NCBI GenBank assembly: GCA_034336665.1
Contig: CM067568.1
Location: 15,905,983-15,969,982 of the forward strand
Direction: 5' to 3'
DNA: 64,000 bases
Origin: Luscinia megarhynchos
Lineage: Eukaryota; Chordata; Aves; Passeriformes; Turdidae
Shown piece by piece: positions 53,563-64,000 of the stretch (its first letter is position 1; each line of letters begins with the position of its first letter). The position numbers and the translations under genes are program-made. The notes beneath the pieces are model-generated. The model was given only the letters and a program-made list of their open reading frames with translations. It had not been told where the DNA came from and did not search any database.

Positions 53563-55987
53563 CTGTTTTAGGAAACTGCAGATCAGTTTCTTCAGCAGCA
53601 GCTTAGAGCTATACAAACCTGGCTTATTCTAATAGCTGCTGCTGAAGAGAACGACACTGAAGTGCTAAAGGTCTGCCTGTAGAAGACCTTATTCCAGAAC
53701 TAGCTGTTCTCAAAGATTACCAAAGTGTACAACTCCCTGTATGTGTTAACTATCACTCAGGTAGAACAAATCTGCAGGCACTGTTAATCTTCAGCACCTT
53801 TTACTGCACCACTTCCCTATACAGGAAAGGACTCTGCCTTTAATTGGACTGTTATTTTATTAGTATCAGAATTAAATGCTTAAATTAGGTTCCCCACAAA
53901 TACTAGTTCAAGAGCCATAATAAAGAAAGGAGCAGACGAATTTTCTAAAAGTCAACCAAGTCCCATGCCCTGTGCTTTTTCTCTGACTGCTTTCTATTCT
54001 ATTAATGATTTTATTTCTTGGCCCCACATATTTATCAAGAAGGATCAGAAAACTAAGGGAGGTGCAATCAAAAGACTCACCTTAAGAATAAGGACAAGTT
54101 TTAAGCCTGGACAAGTACGTAGAAATAAGCTAACAACTAATAAGCAGCTTGTCCCTACAGGCTACAAACCTGAGCAAAAGTTAAAATATTGTCCCTCAAA
54201 AACCACACTCCCACGTGAGGACCCAGTTTTCCCCACTTGTATGTTACTGTGACCCCATTGGCTTCCTTGGAATTATTCCCAGCTCTCTGTGACCGAGAAC
54301 AGGCACAGCAGCCCTCCCAGCCTCTCCAAGGAGGTGACACAACACAGCACAGGCTACAAACAATGGCCACAGAGGAGCTCAGTGTTGACTCAGAGTCGCT
54401 CACGCTCAGAAGAGAAGCAGCTCAGAAATAATTGAGACTGCTGTGCCTGTTCAGTGTCCCGACATACACAGGGGATAAACATGCTAAAATAATGCAGTAC
54501 TGCCCAGCAATAATGGCATTAGACAAATCACGTATCACTTCCTGAAAAGCCTCTGGCCTTAAGGGATACTGCCTGTGCAGAGCACAGAAAATACTCTTTT
54601 GTGCTTATGAACATTACATGCACTTTAGTTCTATGGCTTTGTATTATGAACTCCTAAGCAACTAGAAACTGCTATGATATTCTTTACTCGTACTGCAGGG
54701 TCAGGTCACCTGCACATTAAGGCCATGACCGAGTTGCACACAGTTGGGTATGAAGGGTTTCTCCCTGAACATAGAAAATCAGCAGCTGAATAGCCTATAC
54801 ACCTGGTAGGAAAGGTATCCACAGCAACACCATCTGAGTGTGACCCTCTGTGCTTAAAATCAAAAGTTAGAGGTTGCACTCCAAATTTTATTAGGGTGAT
54901 AATAAAAAAAAAAACAAAACCCTGTCAGCCAGAATGGAAAAAGACTTTTAGAAGAGAATCAGGAACTCTAACAAAGGCTGAATATAGAAAAGCCTCAGTA
55001 CAGCAGCCCAATTCTGGTACCTCAGTACACAAAGCAATGAGCCTGGTTTGGTCAGATGGACACACAAAACCAGTTTGGGAAACACAGTGAGCTGCAGTGA
55101 CCTGTGAAATGTCACAAAATGGAGAAACAGCCCTGCCATATGCACAGGATCTGCTTCCTGAGTTCCAGCCAGGTCAGTGAGGCTTCCTGCACAAGCAGAT
55201 TGGCTACACACATTAGAAACAGGACTGCATGAAGGCATGAGGGTACTGTGAGCTCTGCCAACAGCAGAGGGTGCAGCAGACACAGCCCCACAGGTTTCAG
55301 CTGCAGAAGGACCTGGTCTAAGTTTCCTGAGGGACCATTTTTGCTTGCACATACAAGACTTTAACTCTTCCTTTCTATTTCACAGTAATACAAGCCTTCA
55401 CAAGCTCCAGAAGATAGAGAAACACAGAAAGAAAAGCTTACTTCTTAGAGAGAGAACCTAACTTCCCTTCTGAGAAAGAGCAGAGGTGCTCCCCTCAGGT
55501 CATATTAAGGGGAATTAAGGAAAATCTGTGGCTTTTGTGTGATTACAAGTTGTTAAATACAATGGAGAATCCCTCCTCCCAGAGCATCAACTCTAAATCC
55601 CACTAATATCTACATGAAGAAGCCTAAATAAAGGTTATTTTGAAAACCTTTGTCTCTCTTTGCAATGTAATCTTTGAAAATCTTCCTCTTCAGCTGTATG
55701 TGAGTGTTGCTGTGAACAGTACATAAATGCTGAACTGGGAAGAGAAGGTGCCTTCTGAAACCACAGAGGCAACCAGGTGACTGAATATGAGAGCAGGAAC
55801 ATCCAGACTGCACTTGGTGGCAGTGCACTGGAAACAGCATACAGAAAATCAGGGCAGCAGATGTCCAGGTATTTAGCAACAGAGTTAAAGAAATAAATGA
55901 AAGCACACTGTTCTGATTTGTGCTAGCAGTCCATAATTCACTGCTGAGGAGGAAAAAATACCCCTAGAATTTGCTGTTAGTTAGATA

Positions 55988-56734
55988 TCACAGAATTATG
56001 CTTGAGGGACCTCTAGAGAAGATCAAGTCAAAGCCCCTGCTCAAGAAGGGACAGCTAGAGAATGTTCCCAAGACCATGTCCAGCTGGATTTTGGGTATCT
56101 CCATAACCTCCCCGGATTCCTGGATTTTGTGTTTAGATAAATTATTTTTTAATTTAGGCCCATTGTCTCTTGTCCCATCAGTGGCCACTACTGAGAAGAG
56201 TCAGATCCCTCTTTATTCCTTCACAACAGGTATTTATACACATTGATGAGATGCCCTCAAGCTTTTTCAACAAAAGAAATCATCCTAGCTCTAATCTTCG
56301 AGAAGCAGTCTCAGTTTCTCTATGTTCATTGCCCTATCCTGGATTCAGTAAGTCCATATTTCTTGAAGTCCTTCCTCTGTGGAGGCCCAGAACTGGATGC
56401 AGTTCTCCAGTTGTGAGCTTGAGCAGAGGAAAAGGGTCATTTCCCTCAATTCAGTTGACCCTGCAGCCCAGGATACTGTTTCCCACCCTTGGTTCACCAC
56501 TGCCTGGCTGGCTTATAGTCAGCTTGTTGTCTGCCAGGACCTCGAGGTCCTTCTGTGCAGATCCACTTTCCAGCTGGCTGGTCCCCTGTGTGTACTGATC
56601 CCTTGGTTATTCCTTCCTAAGTACAGAGGTCTGCATTTCTCTGACAGTCCTGCCTGCTCAGTTCTCTAGCCCAAGTACCTCTGGAGGGCAGCACAACCAC
56701 CTGGTCCATCAGACACTCCTACTGGTTTTGGTCT
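55988..56734 (-). mobile_element. CR1 LINE fragment, the longest copy in the window
   Basis: The left edge tcacagaattatg is the degraded terminal tail. Moving right come accatgtccagctgg, attgtctcttgtccc, ccactgagaagagtc, attgatgagatgccctcaag, cccagaactggatgcag, aggtccttctgtgcag and ggcagcacaaccacctggtc, all known CR1 landmarks in consensus order. About 750 bases of the 3' part survive, reaching into the end of the reverse-transcriptase frame, which is broken by stops and indels. It sits on the minus strand, the same sense as BRSK2, within the upstream intron. It is inactive. Confidence 0.93.
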
Positions 56735-58844
56735 CAAAAATACAGTCTATTGAATTTGGTTCATTCAGTGGTTTTCTTCTACTGAGCCTCTGTAGGTGGT
56801 ATTGAGCAAAGAACACTTTAAGAGTCTTTTAAGGATATTTAATGGAGCAACAATGCTTCTTTGCAGCAGCTTTAAAGAATATTATCTAAATTACTTTAAG
56901 TAATTCTCCGTGTTTTCTACATGTTTTATCCTAAAAGAGAAACTGTCCCCTAACATTTTCTAGTTAGTACTAGATAACCCAAACAAAACAAAACCAGAAG
57001 CTGTATAACAAAATAGAGTGAGAAAACCATGAGGAAAGATGTGAATGAGCTGGTTGTTTTTCTTCAGCCATACCACAGCTCATTCTTAGGAGTCCTATAA
57101 GCAGAGACATCATTGGATAAGTTTTAACTTAAGTGCAACTTCACATGCCTCTTCTTTGACTACAGGCAATGCTGTGGATGGGCTACTGCGTGGTAAACTC
57201 ATGCTCTTATTGCCTGCATGTGTGAAACAAGACTTCTCCCTCCCACCCCGAGCTTCCTACTGGTTCCTTCAGCTTTTGTGCTCTTTAAAGGAGTCCATCC
57301 ACACAAACTGCTCTCTAATTCCTCCCACAGAGCAGGGAAGAGCCACTAGGGAAGAAGAGCAACAATCCACATAACCAAAGCTGAGACTTTCTCCTCCAGA
57401 GACCCGGCTTTAAGGTCTGGTTCGTCTCATTCTAATTCCAAGTGAGGATCCCAGCACAACAGAGTCTGTTTTCCAGAGCCCAGGAATTGTCAGGTGAGCA
57501 GTGCTGTGTCCTGGGAAGAGGAAAGAGCTCTGCGTAGTGTCTGCCTAGGGGCACCTCACATGCTGTCGTACCTGGTCAAAACAAACTCTTTTAAAATCTT
57601 TTTAACTTTATGTTTATTTTTAAATGGAATCACCACATCTGGATAATAAATAATGACTTTACATTTTAAAATAAATTTAATTTCACTTCAATTTTCAAGC
57701 CAAATAGAGGTTGATGCAAATGGGCTATAAAGAATATATGTCCATCTACATTGACTAGAAAATGCCAGTAATCAATCCACAATGTAGCAAAAAAAATTTC
57801 AAAAAAGGATGCAAGTAAATGCACATTAACTACATTATGACTTCCATGAATGGGCAGTGGAAAAGAATGTCTTCCTAACCACAGAAGAAAAATGCTAAAT
57901 TTATTTTGCAAATAATCATAACTGGATGGCCACCAACATGAAAATGAATGTTTTTTTTAGGAAAATATCTAAAATGTAGAAATGACAAATAAGGATAGAA
58001 TCAATAAATGAAATCAAGATTTTGCCCTTGCTGATTCAAACCATAATAAAAATCCACGATTTAAATTGCCTTGATTTAAATATAAATTACACAAATTCAT
58101 CAAATCTCTTTGTCAGATAATAATTCTCCTCACAGCTGTGAGCTAAGCCCCACGTCAGAGCTTAACAAGAGCCCTATCTCCTCAGCACGGCCCTCACCAC
58201 TGGAGTCTAGAGCCTTGCTCTGTGGTTTGAGTTTCACTTTTCCTAATCTGCTGTTCAGCGTGGGAACTCTTCAAGATGGGGGAACATAAGGAATTACATC
58301 AGTACTTGAGATGGCTCCAGCTTTAAGACAAAGCCAGAGAACTGTACGAAGTGCTGGAGCAAAGAAGGTGGAATCAACACTAAACAAGAAGCAAAAAGAT
58401 AGTCAGGTTTGCATATATAGAGGAATTTTCCCCCTGTCTCCTACCCACATATAAGAGACAAAGCATGAGGTAATATCCTGGCTGCTTTTGAAAAAGCCCA
58501 GCTTTATGACACAAGTAAGGATAGGATGTAGCAGAAAATAGTTTTCTCCAGTATTTTTTCTCAAGCCTTATGAACATATTTCAGGACTACAGACAAAATT
58601 ATTTTTAAAGAGGAAATAAGCAGCATAATACAGAAATGCATGAACAAGAGCCCCATGGAATTGTTACTGCTGTTTACATTGGAAGACTCAACTCAAGACT
58701 AGGAGTCTACTGTAATGAACATAATGCATACAATATGTAATAGGTGCTTGGCTCTTTCTTGGGGTAGATGGCTATGATCCAAACAGATAAGGCAGTCACA
58801 TAGTACACCTCATTATGTGCTACTTCTCTGTTTGAAAATAAAGA

Positions 58845-58940
58845 CTTAAGGCATTAAGGAACTGGGTAACTTGCTGAAGGTCACACAGAAACCCTGTAGC
58901 AGGCTGGAAACCAAGCACATGCCACAGTCACATCTTAAGC
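58845..58940 (+). mobile_element. MIR-type SINE remnant
   Basis: ggaactgggtaacttgctga followed by aggtcacacag, then gcaggctggaaaccaagcac matches the MIR blocks 'gttaagtgacttgcccaaggtcacacag' and 'gggattcgaacccag' in order. The copy is diverged, and its left boundary is uncertain. Confidence 0.7.
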
Positions 58941-59456
58941 TGGTGAGAGAAGGCTGCAAAAAACCTACAAATCCACCATAAATGCATTTTCAAATGCAAA
59001 CTATATGCTAGAACATAAAAAATTGGCCAGTAGACTGTAATTTTTATAAAATTCCAGACAAACCTCATACCTACCCCCTGCTTCAGAAGTATAAAAGGAT
59101 AATGATTCCATTTGTACCACGAGGTTTATTCCTGACTCACAGCAAAACATCTGAGAGCAAAAATGGGGTGCTTTCTGTGTTATATGTAAATATATAAATT
59201 TGGTGAGAGAGCTTTCAAATTTACAATCCATTTAATGAAAACAGCAATAACAAAATTGCAACACTCTATTTTAGATAGGAGAAAGGATGCTGATTCCTAG
59301 AGGCAATGAAAGAACAGAAAAAAAAAACATGAAGGGAAATCTCTCTCCTCTAAGCAAGCATTTGACTCACTCTGTAGGAAAAGGATGGGTCTGTAGCAAA
59401 ATGAGAGGCAGCACTGCCAGACCAAGCAGTTGAAATGGAAAGGGTTAACCTGGCTG

Positions 59457-59655
59457 CGTTAGGGAGGGATGTTACAAACATCGGTGCCGGTACCATGATG
59501 TCCCCAGCAGCAGCAGCAGAATGGCTGCCAGGGCTCAGTTTCTGTCTCTCGCCGTGGTGCAGGCTCCGCTCCCCGGGCTGTGCGCTGGGACAAGGAGGGC
59601 TGCCGGCGCTGGAAGTGCCGCTCCGCAGAGCAGCAGGAGCACCGACTGGTACATG
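59457..59655. promoter_or_regulatory. CpG-dense patch, candidate alternative promoter or first exon
   Basis: About 14 CpG dinucleotides fall in roughly 200 bases, against stretches of hundreds of bases with none nearby. GC content is also clearly higher, with gccggcgct, ctccccggg and tgccgctccg motifs. Minus-strand transcription would run toward the BRSK2 exon about 15.3 kb away. A minus-strand ATG at 59654 opens MYQSVLLLLCGAALPAPAAL, which resembles a signal peptide but stops after 39 residues. A plus-strand ATG at 59521 in good context (agaATGG) opens a 51-residue frame. Neither product is recognised. The patch may be an alternative first exon, a bidirectional promoter, or simply a GC-rich unmethylated island. 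Direction and activity cannot be decided from sequence. Confidence 0.45.
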
Positions 59656-59923
59656 CGGGGAGGTACAGCACAATAATCTCCATCTGCATGATACAGCTCT
59701 GAATCCCTTCCTTTACAGCTCAATAGGTGCATCTGCTGCCCCTCTGCTAATCCTCAACATTGTTTAAAATGCAGATCAGTGGAGATCATGCTTTTTCTTT
59801 CCCATTACAGACCATACCCTAAAAGGGCTTTAATCACACAGACAATATTCTATCTCTTGCAGGGTCTGCTGCTTCATTCTTTCCTCTTGCCTTTGTTTGG
59901 AAGCCAGATCTTTGTCAGGCACT

Positions 59924-59937
59924 AGCAGCAGCAGCAG
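59924..59937 (+). repeat. Short (AGC)n repeat
   Basis: Four AGC units plus AG. A similar cagcagcagcagcag run lies at about 59505-59519 inside the CpG-dense patch. Both are short triplet runs with no gene context. Confidence 0.8.
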
Positions 59938-62900
59938 AATACAATTTTGCAGTGCAAGGTTTGAAGCTAGTCAAAGTGACTATAACCTTTTCCAGAACTG
60001 AGGCAATGTAATTAGAAGACTGTGACTGCAAAATATAAACAGCAGGGAACTCAGGTCATAAGAACCTCCTGAGAAAATGCATCCTAAACCCCTGATATGT
60101 TGCATGATTTTACATGTAAAAAGCAGCATCAGCAGACTTCCTTACTTGTCTTTGTCTCCCTAGAACTAATGCACCATGACATTTTTTTAGATGTCGTCAG
60201 AAAGTACAAGAGCTACAGAGGAAAGCTATGATTGGTTACATGACTGTAGGCTGAGAAAAATTATTTCTTTCACAGAAAGAGCATATTCATGAACATACAT
60301 ATGTGTAAATGCTAATCTGAAATAACTAGTTCTTCCCAGGCAATTCTACTGCCAAATGAATGACCTGTAAGCTGAAAGGCTGTTCTTGCTGTGATGAGAA
60401 GGAGATTATGCAAGTCATCATTGTAAAAATAAGACCATAAGAACCACTGTAGCTGAGCACTGGTCCAGCTCTGACTCTTCTAAGAAGAAGTGACATCTCA
60501 GAGTCCTCCTTTCTATGAATATTGCCATCAGTGCATTTCACAGGGCAGGACCAGCCTGGAATTCTCCTCATTTATGTTTATCAAATTGTTTTTCTTCTCT
60601 AGCAGCCTTAGACCCCACAAATCATTGCATGGCATAATACACTAAATCTTGTATTTCCCTATATCCATAAACCACAGGAAGAAAGATAAGCAAACCAATT
60701 ATTTTACCAATCAGGGTATGTCTGTCTTCCACAAATGCACAACATACGGTGGAGAGGAGGGTAAAGAAATTTTTCCTGAGTTCTTACCTTCTAAGAAATA
60801 TGTTCATGGCATAGTGATAAAACATAGCACAGCACTTCCCCTACCACAGAGACCAGGATAGAAACTGAAAGATTAAAAAACACACAAGGGAACTGACTAA
60901 GAGGGATGTACTCCTTGCCATTAATACTTGTTGAACCACCAGATTCCCAAGAGACCAGCTGAGGACAATCCACTGCTTGCAAGAGTTTGAGATGCTACTT
61001 GGACTTGGGTAAGCCCTAGACTTTTCTTTCCTGAAATAGCAGCTGCTCTGCAGGGACCCTCTGCTGTATCAAAGCCAACTGGGCATCACAGAGGGTCTCG
61101 AATGGCACCATCCTATGGGCAGACTCAGCCCACAACCATTCACCTCATTCTTCACCATAAATACATATCCTCTGCCTGTTTCTTAAGCCCAGGTAGGTGC
61201 TGTGCTAACCACTGACTTCCTAGACAGCAGGAAACCCAACATATTCTGCCTGATTTACACATTTGTACACTAATTGTTGGAAGCAGCAGTCCCATCCTTC
61301 AGAGCCTCATTCATTTGAACTCACGGGAGACCCCAACAGTAGGTCCATGTCTGCTGGATTTGTGATCAAGGACAGCCCAGCACGTGGTCCTCTTCTGCCA
61401 GTTGGCATTATAGCAATTAAAAGGGGGAAAAGACTAAGGGACAAGTCATTCCATCAGCACACAAATGCATTTTTTATTTGACTCCTTATGGAGACACAAT
61501 GTGATTTTCAATTAGCTGTCCAACAGTATGATCGAACACAAGATACTTAATTATGTATTTCATGGACATGCTTCAAAGGTGCCGTTTCCCTCTCAAAATA
61601 ATTAGCTGCATGCAGAGGCAACTTAGAGAGTTCCAGAGAGCCCACGGTTACTTTCCTTGAAGAAACAGAAGAGTTATGTAAGTTTCCTGAAGTGCCTCCT
61701 GGTTTCAAGGTAACTGCACCTAATGTATCTGCCCAGAATTACAGGTGCCTGTGCCTGCATCTACAGCTGTGTTCCCAAAGAAACATGGAAAGTGGTCAAT
61801 GGCTGCCAGATGTAAACTTCATTCTTGAGAAGCAACCCCCTGTGAGCATTAGGTCCTGCAAGGGAGTCTTTGATGAAGCATCCCGGGATGCACACCCACA
61901 CCTCCACATGGACTTCCCAAACCAAATCCAGGAAAACAGAAGTGAAGCAGCTTAAAGCAAAAGGTAGGGAAGGGCTGGAGAAAACCAACAAAGCTGAGTT
62001 ACATTCACTTCTCCTCTCACTGAATAGCAATGCTGACCTACAGCAGCACTGTTTCATTTGGTATTTGAATAAGCAGTAATAAATTAGTATCTCCTGATAA
62101 AAAAGGCAAGGAAGATGCTATGAAACAAGTTTTCTCCAATTAACAAAGCCTCCCAGGACTACTTAAACACTGTCCCCTTCTAATGAGGGCACCCAAAGCC
62201 ATAATCCAGTTCTCCTTTATAATCAACGTCTGTAATTACTGGTGTACAACACTATTCCTTAACTAATGCCACTACTCACAACATCAAACATCTATATCTG
62301 CCCTTTTGTGCATATTACATGCAAAGAATGCAAGGTTCATAGCTTAAAAAAGTATTATTTAAAATCTCTCGCATAAGAATAAAAGATTTCCATTCCAATC
62401 ACTGGTTTAAGTGTCTAAATACTACAAAAGGAGTCTAGAGAGAAGGTTAAATTTTGGCACTCTTCACAAACATATGTAAATAGAACTGGTTTTCTTGCTA
62501 CAAACAGCAATGACTTGAAGGACCCCACCTGCAATGATCTCTACCAAGGTGACCAGGTGACATACACTGCAACATATGTAGAATCTCTTCCCTTAAACAT
62601 CTATCCTGGAGCTGCTGAAAATAGTGCCAAAAGGAATTAGAGACATTAATTGAAAGGGTTAAAATGGCAAATGTAAATGTTGCTAGGGGATACTTATTGC
62701 TCCCACCACAAAAATGCCATATGACATCTCTCCCAAGAAACAGTCAACCTGAACACTAACTCCCCAATAATGCAATTATCTGTGTCAATGCCAAGACAGG
62801 GCTCTGCCCCTTCACATCCATTGTCATATATATTTATCTCCTGTATCACAGCAGCCCTGCTGGCCTTAGAAAAGAGATCCCTTGGTGGAAATGAGGCCTG

Positions 62901-64000
62901 ACAGGAAAACAAAGAACAGATTTTGAATGCATAGAGGCATCTTTTGCAATTAAGGAGCTTGGGTGTTTTTCCTGTACGTGTTTATAAGAGGTTAATTTGT
63001 TTATTTGTAAAACTACTAAGCTTCAGGGAATCATTTAAAAATGTTTAGTTCTTCAAATTTAAAGAGATTTTTCCACCACTCTGTAAATTATCACTTAGGG
63101 ACTGGAAGGAGGTAGCCTGCACCTTTAGAACATGCAAAATGGTGATGGGTACCACACAGACAGAAAACTTAAATTTTTCCGTGCACCCTTGCTGTCTCAC
63201 AGCTTGATTAGCTGGGTGATCCTCAGCACCAGTGAAAATGTCAGTGAATCTTACAGATACAAAATGCCTGTTTACATGAAGGATGGGTAGTTCAGTACGT
63301 AAGACAGCTAATAAAGCAGAGAAAAAATAACTTACTTTAATCTCTGGATAGGGTCATGTGTTGTAGTCCTACATACAATTTAAACTCACAGGAACTGTCC
63401 TGTGGGAACACTCATTCAAGTGCATCAGTCAACATGGACCTAATTACCCCAAAACCTTTTTGAATTCAGGCCTCGGTCTTCCTACATCTTTGTTTTTTCC
63501 ACCGGTAATATAAATCTGCCACACAGAAATACTAAGGATTAATGTACTGGGGTTGGTGAAATGTCAGAAGTACTTCTGAGGTGTTTCTATAAAGGCTCCT
63601 TTTCTTTCTCCTTAGAACTGTGCAGGAAAGATAATTTGCTGGCCTTGCTATTTCTAAGTCTCCTACAGTGGCAGATGTGGAGAGCCCATCAATTTCCAGC
63701 GATGGCTCCACACTTGTAACGTGTCCACCCCAAGTTCATAATTCAATCTTTACATAACATATCCCTCAGAATGTATTATGCCCTTTAATACTAGAGTGGG
63801 TCAGCAAATGAAGTAAACATGTGGGTCCCTTTTTACAAAAATGTATACTTCCACTTAAGCAAGTTACTCTCCTTTCAAACTCAGGAAACAGGCAGACTGC
63901 ACACTGCTAAGTCTGGTCTTATCCTACATGTGCCATTTTTAATTACTTAAATTGACGGATTATTTACTTCAGTGATTTAGTTTCAAAGTTGCCTCTTAAA

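Larger units (their letters stand above)
56735..64000 (-). other. Upstream BRSK2 intron, distal part
   Basis: Outside the CpG-dense patch, the MIR remnant and a triplet run, nothing is recognisable. The known BRSK2 first coding exon is GC-rich and encodes the N-terminus to the glycine loop. No such sequence is present, so it probably lies past the right edge. Confidence 0.6.

Overview
The window looks like vertebrate, most likely bird, nuclear DNA and is almost entirely intronic. Three truncated CR1 LINE copies, including one with the archosaur-style tail, a low overall repeat load, a few eroded MIR-type SINEs and CpG-depleted, AT-leaning sequence all fit a bird. There are no operons, prokaryotic genes, CRISPR arrays, phage or plasmid features. 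None of the short open frames in the window is supported as a gene on its own.

The one secure gene part is a 95-base exon at 44064-44158 on the minus strand. It encodes the end of the glycine-rich loop, the VAIK lysine strand and the start of the next helix of a BRSK/SAD-family Ser/Thr kinase, matching BRSK2 better than BRSK1. It is flanked by a strong pyrimidine tract with AG acceptor and by an AAG|GTAATT donor. The gene therefore reads right to left. Positions 44159-64000 are the upstream intron; the first coding exon was not found and probably lies beyond 64000. Positions 1-44063 are the downstream intron, and I found no next kinase exon in it.

Two places in the introns may be functional. 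The first is a CpG-dense patch at about 59457-59655, the richest CpG cluster in the window, which could be an alternative promoter or first exon. The second is a 160-base open segment at 34048-34207 on the minus strand with good splice signals; its reading frame does not match BRSK2 phase, so it may be an unknown or non-coding exon, or chance.

The rest is repeat fossils and simple sequence: CR1 pieces (2358-2530, 33264-33484, 55988-56734), MIR-like pieces (11768-11840, 18452-18525, 20611-20705, 49762-49858, 58845-58940), an old palindromic repeat best seen at 912-981 with possible relatives near 39074 and 53525, a CA microsatellite, and A and G tracts. I saw no convincing new biological system. 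The CpG patch, the orphan exon and the palindromic repeat are the points most worth testing.
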